Origin: Certhia americana
Lineage: Eukaryota; Chordata; Aves; Passeriformes; Certhiidae
Length of the DNA: 64,000 bases
Assembly (NCBI GenBank): GCA_018697195.1
Contig: CM031858.1
Coordinates: 93,233,568-93,297,567 of the forward strand
Direction: 5' to 3'
The translations under genes and the position numbers were made by a program. Under the pieces are notes generated by a model that was not told where the DNA came from, did not search any database, and saw only the letters and a program-made list of their open reading frames with translations. Positions 39,601 through 48,600 of the stretch are shown piece by piece. Position 1 is the stretch's first letter. Each line of letters opens with the position of its first letter.

Positions 39601-42357
39601 CATGTTCATTGTTCAAAGGTAGTAAAGACCTTTGTTTAACTTGGTGCCCAAGTGACCTTCACACCCAGGGAAGTGGGCAGAGGACTACTCTCAGCCTCCC
39701 AGGACAAAGCTCCTCTTGGGTTTTCTGCCACAAAAACACCTTGCTCTGCCTGCAGCCTGCCGTGTATTTTTATCCCTAATATTACTAGAGTGGAAATACT
39801 ATGAAAAATAGGAAAGAAAACTAGAGGGAAAAAACAAAAAGCCCTTGAGAGCCTGTCTAAGCACCCTGAAAATTAGTGAGCACTGTCCTCCAGAATTAGC
39901 CTATTTCTTCTATTTATTAGTAGGAGAGGGAGTTGGTTCTTTTTTCATCCAATTTGTGTTAAACTATTTCTTTTAATGGCAAAATTCAGATAGCAGAAGA
40001 AAAGGAGATGCAAACTGGATCAGGGTCCTCTGTTAAACTGGAGTCATTAAGCAGGGACTTCTAACAAGCAATTAAACTATTACTGATTTCTTAAAGCAAG
40101 AAGTTCATTGCTAGAACACCCTCATTTTGCAAGTTCTGTGTGATGATAAATGACAAAATGTCCCAGGACCGCATGTGAGGGATGCACAAGGGCAACTATG
40201 GGCTAGAGTGGGGCTTGGAGTTTCTCTTGACCTGTATCCTGAGGAAGCTGCCTTCAGTTTGAGTTCTCTGGTTAACCTTGGATTTTATCACCATCAGTTC
40301 ACTCCAGAGAGCCCCACTTGGAGGTCCCACTGCAGCATGGAGCAGCTCTGCAGCCTCATTTCAAGCATCTCCTTTTACATCTCATGTTTGCTGTCACTGA
40401 GTTTGTTTGAGGATACTTTGTGTTGTTGCTTCAATACCCCAAGACTAGCAGCTCCCAATTTCATCTTTTTTTTTTCCATGAGGTTTCTGATTTCTCTTTA
40501 AATGAGCTTTTCAGTGTCCCTAAATAGTCTTATTCCTGAGTCTCTTTTGATTCGTCTGAAACCTTTTTACATGCCTATCTGTTCATCTAACCATCCATGT
40601 TCTGAAAGACATTTCTGCAGAAACTACCAATATTTCAAACCAAATTTACTTGCAAATTAAAAATATGCTTGAAAAAATTACTCACAGCTTCTATTTTTTT
40701 AATTGTAGCCCTAAAGATCCAAGAATACTAATGAGCATGTAAGTACAATTCTGATTTTACACTTGATAATCATGAATTTATGCCTTTAATCATCTAACCT
40801 TTCTGTCTTTGTTAATTTCTTTTTGCTTAAAGGAATTGTTTCACCTCTGCTTTTTGGCACACCCTCTCCTTTCGTTTGGAAGGTTTCCTCCTTTTCCTAT
40901 CTGGGCAGACTCTGTGCAGCAAAAATATTATTATATCCTTTGTATGCTTCTGAGTGCTCCTGAGTGGCAGGATTTCTCCTTCAGTGATAGGCAAGGTATG
41001 ACCTGGAGCCAAGGAAAGTATCCCCTGTAAATTATAGTGTAACTTCTGTTTGTACACAGATGCAGACAATGCGAGAGGGGAAATGCTGCCAAAACTAGGA
41101 AAGGAAACCAGCGGAGAAGCCCAGAAACACTGCAGAGCCAGGTCTGGATCTTAGAAGCAACAGAGTTGACTCTCATTTGGCTTTTAGCCATTTGTGGCAA
41201 TATAGACATAAACCTTCTTCCTAAGCAACATTTTAAATTCAGCGACAGTATATTTGTTAAAAATTGACCTGGGAAAGGAACTTATCATATTAACAAAACT
41301 AATCAACATAGGCTTGAACAAATAAAGGATGAACATTGCCCTCCTGCTCAGCCAGCCAGGCTGTACACTGGTGCTTTTTCACTTGTTTCTACTCAGCAGC
41401 AGTAAATGACTTTATCTCCATGCTGCCAACCAGCCCCTTCAGCTGGTTCCAACTGAGATCTCCCCCTGACCAGCAGCTGTTGGGCTGGAAACAAGTGATC
41501 AAACTGTTCAACTGACTGCATTTGTTGTACACTCTTAAATGCCACCCTGTTGCCAAGAGAAAAGCTCTTTAGCTCGGGATTGCTAAGGAAGTCAGCAATC
41601 AGGGAACAACAAACACAAACCATCTCTCAGCATAACTTTTTTGCTTGGACCTGACGTACAACTAAAGCGGCACAGTACTTACTTCTGGTCCCAGTTTCTC
41701 CAGGAGATGATGAAAAAAATCGTCAAGCTCCTTCCCTTCTATGTAACCATTGTCTAAATAAAAAGCAAATATATGACTATTAGGTCAAGGGTACTGCCTG
41801 AGTTCCAGGAACCGTGTCATGGGCTGCATGCAGGTAGCCCAAGGCTTCAGGGTCAGGGTCTCTGCTTGCCCACTCTGGGGAGCCCCATGTCCTACTCAAT
41901 CTCATCTGTTCAATTCTGTGTCAGGGCTCGGCACAGCTACCTCCACAGCTTTCTTTAGAGAAAACTTTTCAGAAGAAAAAAAAAAAAAAACACACCCTCA
42001 AACTGGGACCAAAAGGGAGAGCAGCAGATGAAACGGGGAAGTAATGAAAAGGCAAAACTTTTGGGGTGAAAAGGGAGTTTGCAGCTATGATATTAATGGT
42101 GAGGAGGAAGAGGGAGACTCAAAAACACCTGCACGACCTCGTGGAGGCAAAGCTTGGACTTTTCGGCCCCAGGTGCAGCATCCCAGGCACCGACCCGCAC
42201 ACACTCCCTCATGGGCATCCTCCCCGGCTGTCCCGGCACCCACACACCCCTCAGCCGGCTCCCCTCACGCATGTCCCCACTTGCCATCGGTGTCGAAGCG
42301 CCGCCAGGCCCCGAGGAAGGCGGCGGCGTCCAGGCGCCCGTCGGCGCCGCTCTCCAT
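15537..42357 (-). CDS. SCGN: Secretagogin, six-EF-hand calcium sensor (complete, 11 exons)
   Basis: Eleven exons on the minus strand join in frame to 822 coding bases, 273 residues plus stop; human SCGN has 276, the difference being a slightly shorter N-terminus. SCGN is a cytosolic Ca2+ sensor of the calbindin/calretinin family, expressed in neuroendocrine and some neuronal cells and linked to SNARE-dependent secretion. Six EF-hand loops are readable: EF1 residues 22-33, EF2 68-79, EF3 115-126, EF4 159-170, EF5 207-218 and EF6 251-262. The protein ends in GLKINP, as in mammals. The start ATG sits in an ACCATGG Kozak context inside a CpG island. The coding joins are 42285-42357, 41683-41753, 32462-32554, 31799-31888, 30854-30910, 29870-29947, 19549-19604, 18115-18160, 17940-17999, 17004-17072 and 15537-15665. 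All introns are GT-AG except intron 1, which needs a GC donor. CARMIL1 lies upstream on the same strand. Confidence 0.97.
15666..17003 (-). other. SCGN intron 10
   Basis: A 1.34-kb intron with donor GTATCT and acceptor ACTGCAG. No repeat or gene recognised. The plus-strand open frame at 15695-16081 has no recognisable protein content. Confidence 0.88.
17004..17072 (-). CDS. SCGN: SCGN coding exon 10
   Basis: Twenty-three codons, residues 209-231, starting [14 protein letters not shown] and ending MMELVK. It completes the EF5 loop ([12 protein letters not shown]) across the splice junction. Acceptor TTCTTTCAG, donor AAG|GTATCT. A CR1 remnant lies about 105 bases upstream of the acceptor, in the same sense. 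Confidence 0.96.
17073..17939 (-). other. SCGN intron 9
   Basis: An 867-base intron. A sense-oriented CR1 fragment occupies about 17178-17405, close to the exon-10 acceptor. Nothing else recognised. Confidence 0.88.
17178..17405 (-). mobile_element. CR1 LINE fragment in SCGN intron 9
   Basis: In minus orientation it encodes the CR1 ORF2 remnant [10 protein letters not shown] and ends in a CR1-like tail (CCAAGCCAAACCATTTCATG). Same sense as SCGN, ending about 105 bases before the exon-10 acceptor. Confidence 0.85.
17940..17999 (-). CDS. SCGN: SCGN coding exon 9
   Basis: Twenty codons, [20 protein letters not shown], residues 189-208. It is the entering helix of EF5 and the first two loop residues. 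Acceptor TGTGCACAG, donor GTT|GTGAGT, phase 0. Confidence 0.96.
18115..18160 (-). CDS. SCGN: SCGN coding exon 8
   Basis: A 46-base exon: one base completing R173, then [15 protein letters not shown], identical to the human segment as I recall it. Acceptor CCATTCAG, donor GTAAGT. The next intron is only 115 bases long. Confidence 0.96.
18161..19548 (-). other. SCGN intron 7
   Basis: A 1.39-kb intron. The only structure noticed is an exact 16-base tandem duplication at 18258-18289. Confidence 0.88.
18258..18289. repeat. Exact 16-bp tandem duplication
   Basis: TAAAGGCCTATAAAAC occurs twice in direct tandem within SCGN intron 7. Its function is unknown; simple slippage is likely. Confidence 0.9.
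19549..19604 (-). CDS. SCGN: SCGN coding exon 7
   Basis: Encodes [18 protein letters not shown] plus two bases of R173. It carries the EF4 loop D159-D170 ([12 protein letters not shown]), with Asp rather than Glu at position 12 as in human. Acceptor TTTATAG, donor AG|GTAGGA, phase 2 out. Confidence 0.96.
19605..29869 (-). other. SCGN intron 6
   Basis: The largest SCGN intron, 10.3 kb. It contains an ERVL-like solo LTR near 21.19-21.68 kb, antisense to the gene. The remaining sequence is unique-looking and AT-rich, with short open frames that resemble no protein I know. Confidence 0.85.
21190..21680 (+). mobile_element. ERVL-like solo LTR, copy B, in SCGN intron 6
   Basis: Same motif order and orientation as the copy at 12.3 kb, including GGGGTTTTTAGGATGG, CTTCCTCCTTCTTC, TTCTGCTGTGAGGTGGCAC, TTGGTTTAGAATAGA, CCACCCTGAGGGTG and GGGCTGGGAAAAC. 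It is antisense to SCGN. The copies differ by many substitutions and small indels, so both are old. Ends are approximate. Confidence 0.6.
29870..29947 (-). CDS. SCGN: SCGN coding exon 6
   Basis: Twenty-six codons, residues 129-154, beginning [14 protein letters not shown] and ending EEYTDTM. It forms the exiting helix of EF3 and the entering helix of EF4. Acceptor ATGCTACAG, donor GTAAGA. It is followed by the largest intron of the gene, about 10.3 kb. Confidence 0.97.
29948..30853 (-). other. SCGN intron 5
   Basis: A 906-base intron with donor GTAAGT and acceptor GCTACAG. No other feature recognised. Confidence 0.9.
30854..30910 (-). CDS. SCGN: SCGN coding exon 5
   Basis: Nineteen codons, residues 110-128 ([19 protein letters not shown]), holding the whole EF3 loop D115-E126 with the canonical DxDxSG pattern. 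Acceptor CCCCATTCAG, donor GTAAGT. Near-identical to mammalian SCGN. Confidence 0.97.
30911..31798 (-). other. SCGN intron 4
   Basis: An 888-base intron between exons 4 and 5 with the atypical donor GTCTGT and acceptor CATTCAG. No repeat or gene recognised inside. Confidence 0.9.
31799..31888 (-). CDS. SCGN: SCGN coding exon 4
   Basis: Encodes residues 80-109, 30 codons, phase 0 at both ends. The segment [20 protein letters not shown] is close to the human one and links EF2 to EF3. Acceptor TTTATCCAG. The donor is CGG|GTCTGT, unusual with C at +3. The GT four bases downstream would break the frame into exon 5. Confidence 0.95.
31889..32461 (-). other. SCGN intron 3, half occupied by CR1
   Basis: A 573-base intron. 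About 290 bases of it are a CR1 fragment in the same orientation as the gene. Donor GTATCT, acceptor TTTATCCAG. Confidence 0.88.
32125..32422 (-). mobile_element. CR1 LINE fragment in SCGN intron 3
   Basis: In minus orientation: AGGGTAGTGAAGGACTGGAA, then GGATGACCTGTAAAGGTCCC, TTCCAACC and a TTCTGTGATT tail. These are typical CR1 3' end landmarks. It starts about 40 bases after the exon-3 donor and is in the same sense as SCGN. Confidence 0.88.
32462..32554 (-). CDS. SCGN: SCGN coding exon 3
   Basis: Encodes residues 49-79 in phase 0, 31 codons. It holds the entering helix of EF2 ([14 protein letters not shown]) and the whole loop [12 protein letters not shown]. Loop position 3 is Thr, so Ca2+ ligation there is not ideal; human has Ser. 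Acceptor CATGGCAG, donor GAG|GTATCT. A CR1 fragment begins about 40 bases into the following intron. Confidence 0.96.
34870..35358 (+). mobile_element. Solo LTR of an avian ERVK-type endogenous retrovirus
   Basis: LTR landmarks occur in order: ACTGACCCCAACTGACC-like repeat, TATATAC (TATA-like) near 34972, GAAGAAGGAGAAAAGGAAGA, TGGCTGAACAACTGCC-like U5/R region, ATTAAA polyadenylation signal near 35181, CTTTATCTCAACCCATGAGT, and the GGGCTAAATCATGA 3' end. No internal retroviral genes flank it, so it is a solo LTR. It is antisense to SCGN within intron 2. Family assignment is from memory of avian LTR consensus sequences. Confidence 0.75.
35253..35328 (+). repeat. (GAGT)19 microsatellite inside the LTR
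   Basis: Seventy-six bases of uninterrupted GAGT, nineteen perfect units, following GGG. In related LTRs as I recall them only a short GAGTGAGTGAG stretch occurs at this place, so it is an expansion within the element. Confidence 0.97.
37352..37552 (-). mobile_element. CR1 LINE fragment in SCGN intron 2
   Basis: In minus orientation it ends with TTCCTTTCAACCCAAACC and ATTCTATCATT, a decayed CR1 tail. A short direct duplication (GATCTGAACATCTCCA-like) lies inside near 37446-37480. Confidence 0.82.
38700..38840 (-). mobile_element. CR1 LINE fragment, second subfamily, in SCGN intron 2
   Basis: The plus strand reads CCAGTTGGAAGGGACCTACA, then TCTAGTCCAATTGTCTGACC and AAAAGTTAAAGCATGTTGTT. This is the reverse complement of a CR1 subfamily tail common in birds. 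Its tail differs from the other fragments, suggesting a different CR1 subfamily. Confidence 0.75.
41683..41753 (-). CDS. SCGN: SCGN coding exon 2
   Basis: Acceptor TTTATTTAG and donor GTAAGT. Phase 1 in, phase 0 out. It completes EF loop 1 ([14 protein letters not shown]) and encodes the exiting helix, ending KLGPE at residue 48. Human SCGN has the matching GYIEEKELDAFF segment. Confidence 0.95.
41754..42284 (-). other. SCGN intron 1 (GC-AG)
   Basis: A 531-base intron with donor GCAAGT and acceptor TTTATTTAG. It contains a 15-base A run on the plus strand near 41976-41990. No other feature is recognised. Confidence 0.9.
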
Positions 42358-42650
42358 GGTGCTGCTGATAGCGGCCCGGGCCCTCTCCCTCGCTCGGCGG
42401 CACAGCCTCTGCCCCGGCCCCGCCGCCGGGCACGGCTTTCAGGGCGGCGGCCCCGCCCTGGGGGCGGCCCCACGGGGGTCTCGGGGGGAAGTCTGCCCCT
42501 TCCCGAGGCTCGTCCCGCCGGCATCCCGCCCGCCCGGATCTCTCTCGGGTGTGCTGAGGTACGGGTTGTGGCAGGACGGAGCTCAGCCGTCGGGGTGGGC
42601 TGAGGCAGCCCGGCCGCGCAGCCCCCGCTGCGGAAGAGCCGTGCGCAGCT
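42170..42650. promoter_or_regulatory. CpG island at the SCGN promoter and first exon
   Basis: This is the only strongly GC- and CpG-rich block in an otherwise AT-rich window. It spans the start of SCGN intron 1, coding exon 1 and about 300 bases upstream. No clear TATA box is visible upstream of the ATG, which fits a CpG-island promoter. Long open frames on both strands here are composition artefacts. Confidence 0.8.
42285..42357 (-). CDS. SCGN: SCGN coding exon 1
   Basis: Encodes residues 1-24, starting [14 protein letters not shown] and ending in the first half of EF-hand loop 1 (RFDTD), plus one base of codon 25. The ATG at 42357 has A at -3 and G at +4. The exon must end at 42285 with the GC donor GCAAGT. 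Reading on through the intron gives DGKWGHA and then a stop. Using the GT two bases later puts exon 2 in a frame with an early stop. The 5' UTR lies within the CpG island but its start cannot be read from sequence. Confidence 0.93.
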
Positions 42651-42659
42651 TGTAAACGT

Positions 42660-45600
42660 CGTTTAAAGTTTCAAACCTCCCCGAATGAAGGCAGAAGTGC
42701 TGGAGGGAAATGTGAGGATTTAGAGGAATAGTGGAGTTTAAGGGGAGAAAAAGGAGTTTTCTAAAGCTTGTGAGTCTCCTCCTCGGTTTATGAAAGCAGA
42801 GCAGAAGCAGGCAGAGTTCTCTTGCCTCCTTCTTCCTCACAGCCTGCCTCATTCCGGGAGGGCATCCCTCACCGGAATGAAAAGTCACAGGACAAAGACG
42901 GACAGAAATCTGCATCGTCTTCCTCCTAAATATTAACCAAATGGAGAAACCGTGGGGTTTAAGGTCTCTGATAGAACATTACATTCATGATGGCCCTGCT
43001 TTGGAGTAGAAGTAATTTGAATGTCACCTGTGTATTTACCTGCAGTGATTTCAGGCACCTGGGACTGAGCTGGTCTCCACGTGTGCTCCCAGAATCATTA
43101 TTATCTCCTTTGAGACCCTTACAGACAGTTTTTTCTAGGTTGTCTTTGATTCAATATCTAGTATTTCAATACTATTCACATAATGATTGCTTTAGAAAGT
43201 CTCTCAGAAGCAGCAGAAAAAGCTTTTAAAAAGTATTTAATATTCACCTTGAGAAAGTTCCTATTTGATCTGAGGAGAAAAAAATCCCTAAAGAACTGAG
43301 TTGTATTTTACTCAGGAAATTCTTTCCGGGAGATCACAACAGAGATCACACAACAATGTCCAGCTTTTCCAGTGTGCAAAGAAAAAGAAGATGCTGTAAA
43401 GCTGGTGTGTTTAAACAGCAGCATGGGAGCATCTCAGTACAGGGATTCCCTGGACTGCAGCCTTGGAATCTCTTTGGACCTCAGAAAAACTATCGTCAAC
43501 ATCTTAATGCAACAGCAAGGCCACAAGCACTCCATGACCTTGCTCAGGTGGGGAACCCCAGCAAGGGAGAAGAACTCACTAAGTAGTGACATGGAAAAAT
43601 CTAAAATTTTTGGGAACACCTGCCTAAGTCCCTTGCAGGCAAGACCAGAGTCACTCCACAAGTTTGTCTATCATCTGTCCTTGCCTCATTGTCAAAAGTT
43701 ACACTTCGCCTTAGGTTGAGGGCTCCCTCATGGAACCCCGCCTTCAGTCACTTCTTCCCAGAGTTTCCAGCCATGGCTCCCTGGCAGTGGGGGCCTCATG
43801 TGCCCCATGGGAGATGCCGTATCTCCTGTGTGGATCAAGTGGCACTGCTCCATGGCATGAAGGTTGCTTTTTGGGCCCATCTCTCTTCCCAGGACCAAAG
43901 CCCATCTGCCACAGACAGGGAGCATACTGATCTAGTTTATTAGGAAAGAGATGTTCATCAGTTTCTAACATAGTTTACAACCTGGCTTTGGAAACCACCA
44001 CCATGGCTGATAAGGTTCCCTGGTATTATGAACATGGCAGTGGGCTTCTTACTAAAAAATATCTTCAAAAAAACTAACTCAAGAGGAAACACTGCCTGTG
44101 TTTTGAAATATTTTGCAGGTGAAAGCACCCTGCCATTTGGCAGGGATGGAGACAATTTTATGGGATTGGATGTAAAGCTCAGGACACGGAGAAGAGCTTC
44201 TCACAGCTGGTTCTCCCCCATACTCTCACAGGAGCAAGTTGTGATACCTTGTTTAAACTACCTGTATTTATTCAGCATCTCACACAACTCCAGTGAAACC
44301 AGGTCCAGTTTGGAGAGAAAAAAGGACCTTCAAGCTTAAAGGGCTCTCACAGGAACTCATTGAACTCACTGTTACTTGTGCATGAGGATGTGGATGATAT
44401 GTGTCCATCTATCTGAGCATCCTTGTCATCCCAGGCACTCTCAGTGCTGGCAGAGAGATATTTTGATTTCATACAGCAGCATACCTTCAAAGGGGAAAAA
44501 GGAGTAGAGATGATGGAGTCCTCTTCTGTTTGCGCCAGCAGTGCCTTTGCTCTCCCCACAAAACCCTCTACTGAAATACCCTACAGATACAGGGGCCACC
44601 CCATAGATACACAGCGTAGCTGCTCTGCCCTGCCTCAAGTATTGCATGAAATGGATTTAGGGTTCTTAGGGGTGGAATTGCAAAATTTAGCTCCAAGTGA
44701 CTGGAATGAGGTAAATCCCAGCCTGCAGAGAGGATGTGGCCATCCTGCTGCATGCCTGTTGTAAACATGTAAACATGTAAAACATGTTGAGCTTCTCCAA
44801 TTGCTTTAGGTGATTCAGTAAAGCTTGAATGAGAAGAAAAACAAACTAAACAAAAAACTGCTTAGAACATTTTTTACCCATCCAGTTGGACTTCCTGTGG
44901 AACACTGTAGATTTGATGAGCATATTGAACTGTGGACCTATTGACATTAATATTGAAGCAACACACTGAAGATAGATGCTGTGTGTGCAGCTCACGTACC
45001 AAACTCTGCAACCACTCAGCTTATTTCCTCAGAGGAATAAATAAGAGGTAGGCAGTATTTTAAAAAGTAATGAACACTTTTGACTAAGGACTTTGGCTTC
45101 AGCCTTGCACTGTGCAGTAAAGCTCAAAGCTGAAGAGCTCAAATCAGTGTTTTGAAAAGCTTTTTTTTTAAAAAAAGAGCAAGTGTATTTACTCTAACCA
45201 GAGATACACTTGGCTCTTAAATGAATATGTTTCAGTAGGTCCCTTGAGACTGGAAGCATTTGCACAACCATTGCCTGGTCCTGGTGTGGGTCAAGGAATC
45301 CTCCAGCTGAGGACACCAGCAATGCTGTTTTACTTAACTGATATTGATAACAAATTAATAAATGGCAATTATTGCCAAGTAAAGAGCAAAATAAGGAACT
45401 CATGGCTAGATGACCCCAGCCTTGGCTAGCTTTGTAGAAAGGCTTAATCAGGCAACTATAAATGGGAACACATGGATAAAAGTGCAGATTGCTGATCTGG
45501 AAACAAAAATAAGGGGCAGCTGACAAATGCCTCATTCTTTGGGCCAGACTCAAAGTATTGATGTGAAATGAAACCTTTGCGTTCCCATGAATAGACTAGA

Positions 45601-48600
45601 GAACAAAAAACCAAACCAAATATTTGGATTTTTGGTATGACTTTTCTCCCTCCCTTTACAGAAAAAGATTCCAAATATATGCAGACACAGTTAAATGGAA
45701 ATAATTTTCCTCATCAAATGGCTTCAGCTTCCTTCAGCTTTGCACTGACCAGAGACACTGAGGTGTCACCAGCCATTGGTGTATGATCCTGCACTGAGCA
45801 GGTGTTTCACAGATGATTTGGGTCCTGCATGGGTCCTGCAGAAAGCCCCAGCCATCGGTGTGCCCCTTTTTTCCCCAGACTCTGATTTGTATCAGGGCAG
45901 TGGGAGTTGGGTGTGCTAGCTGAGCTGCTGTGCACAGCTGGGGCTGCTGAGGGTGGGGATGATACACTACTGCCCGGCAAGGTGTCTTCAGCATCCCAAC
46001 AAAGGAAAATGCTGCAGAAGCAATGAAAGGCTAACTGAAAGGAAATCAAAATGGAAATAATACAGTCAGTGAAGCCCCCTATCATTTCTACAATTTCTTG
46101 GAAATCAAGTCAGATATGAAATTGTCTGCTGCAGAAAAGAAACAGACTTTTCTTTCCAACCCACCATCAGATGGGTACAAGCTGCTTATTAGCATTAGAC
46201 CCCCACTTTCCCGCTTTCCAACAAGGATGCCTTTCTCTTACCCTTCCTTCCATCCTGCTCTCCCTCTGCCCAGCAAATCCCACATTCCTGTATTGGGTTA
46301 GATCCTGGATCCATCTTTCTGGCTCAGGTGGTGCAGAGTGTGTGGGTTCAGGGTGCAAAGAAGTGCTATGTGCAGTTCAGGTCAGGTACTGATGGACATA
46401 GAGTGACACAAAGACTACCATTCCACAGACATTTCCATCCCCAGATTCCCATCAAGGCCAAGTTTCTCCAGCCTTCCCAGTCAGTCCTCCAAGCTGTGAG
46501 ATTTCAGTCCTCTGTTGTCTTCTTCATTTTGGACCAATAATGGGATCCCTCAAGTGTTATCAGGAAGCAGACAATCTCTTCCCACAAGGAATCCACTGAA
46601 AAGAGGGGTCAGGACTCAGGCCATCAGAAGGGATCTGAGATTTCCCAAAAGAAAAGCTGATATTTCCCTCAGCTACGTGCTGCTCACTGCTACCCAGAGA
46701 CTGCAGTCTCAGTTACAGTTCATGGCTTTCATTATTTCAGTCTTTGGCTAGAATTTAATGTTGTCCAAATAAAGCCTGGGCTGCACAACCTCCACAACAC
46801 TCTCCCCTACCCTCTGCTGAGTCTTACCCACCTAAGCAAATGGGAAGGGAAGGAGGCATTCCTGGAACAATGATAAACAGAGATGACAGAGTTAACTTGA
46901 CTCCTCCATTCAGTGAAACCAAATTAGATTTGCCAAGCTAGCAGCCCCACTCCTGCCTTCCCTGGCTGGTATCAATCTAATTAAATACTCTTTCTCCCAT
47001 GCAGCTTTTTTCTTCTCAGTTCAACTTACTGGAAAAGCAGAAAAAACAGGCTCTGAAGGATTGGATTCAGAGTCAGCTGGTAGAACTCATGATAAACTTC
47101 CAATGCGGCATCAGCATACAGGCATCAGAGCAAAAACCTCAACACACAGCTGGGAGGGACTATGGCAGCATATCTGCTTTTCCATGAAGGCTTCCCAAAC
47201 CTGGGCACTTGGAACCTGCATGTAATAAACCCCTAGGACAGCTGATGTAGGGGTGTCAGAGGCAGAGCAAGCTTTCTAATTGGGAAGAGACTCTATCTGC
47301 AGGAGCCTCTTCAGTTTGCCGTGGGATACAGTACAAGAAATTAAGTCCTGTAATAACAGATCTCTCATAGTGACACCATCTTCTGTGCAGAGACTCACAG
47401 ATTGTTTTCTCTCTACGCAAAAATACAGGCTCTCACTCTTCAGCTTCTTGGTGCTGATGAACATGGTTGCTCTCACAGAGATTTCTCTTTGGTATTTGGC
47501 ATGGAGGGAATCTGCATCCCCAGGACACTCACAGCCCCAGCTCCTGCAGGATCTCCCTGATGCAGCAGGAGCAACTACAGATGAGAGGGCCCAGGGGATG
47601 GGGTGAGCTGGCATCCTGGTCCTGGTTCCTGCCAAGCAAGTACTTCATCCTGAGGACCACCTTGCCCCTGGCTGCTGATTGAGAACTGACAGCTTTGACC
47701 CAGATTCACAGGAAGAAGGAGTTTTATCAGGAACTCAGCCATTGCCCTGCACCAGCCTTTCTCTATCGGCTAGGATTTCTCCTCTCCTCACCACATGTGA
47801 CCCTGGAAACTTTAGGGCATCTCACAATCCCAAGGGGCACTTGGATGCAGCCCTCCACTCAGCTGCTTTTTAGTGACTTGCCATCAGCTTTCACACTATT
47901 TGATTTGTTTCCCTTCCCTGCAGATCACACTGAGGCCTCATTTCTGCATTTCTTCACCCATTCAGATGCCTGTTTCCTGGGTCTCTGAGTACAGAAACTC
48001 TGCACAGCTCTGGAAATCTGCCCTCCAGCTGGAGAAATCTCAGTTTCAGGAAGGGAAAAGAAGATATCCACATGCTGTGGATTTGATAAGAGCACATTTT
48101 AAGTGATAAGAGCAGCATTTTAAGCTGTGCCTGCTGACACAAGGTGCCATCATGGCCTGAGGAACTCCAGGAGCACTGTCTGTTTGGTGAATTGTCTGTT
48201 TGTCTGACTGCTCTCAACTAAAAATGAGTGCACCCCTCTCTGCCCCCTGGGGAAGACACCCCAGCTGCTGTGAAGTCCTGCCCTGCCTGTGGTCAGGATG
48301 CTTTGGAAATGTTGGGCACTAGTGGAGGATGGCTCAGGTAGCTCCAAAGCACTTGCTGTGGTGCTGGCGAGAGGCCCCTTTTGCGAGGAGTCATGAGGAA
48401 CTGCAGGAGGATGGGCACAGAGACAAGTAGGAAAGCTGTGAAGGTGCCTGGCAGAACTTCCTATGATCCCTTGTTTCTGGGATGGGGAGCTCCTACATTA
48501 GAAGGAAAGAGAAGGTTGGTACCATGCGTTTATGTTGCAGTTTTCATTCTCCTCATTTTCTTTGGATGGGGAAAGACTTCTTTGCTTTCCAGGCCTGATC

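Larger units (their letters stand above)
32555..41682 (-). other. SCGN intron 2
   Basis: A 9.1-kb intron. It holds an avian ERVK-type solo LTR with a GAGT microsatellite (about 34.87-35.36 kb) and two CR1 fragments (about 37.35-37.55 and 38.70-38.84 kb). The rest is AT-rich sequence with no exon I can support. Confidence 0.85.

Noticed and set aside
42044..42655. Long open frames on both strands (up to 203 codons) over the CpG island
   Set aside because: They arise from GC-rich composition, which removes stop codons. They resemble no protein, and SCGN exon 1 accounts for the coding signal here.
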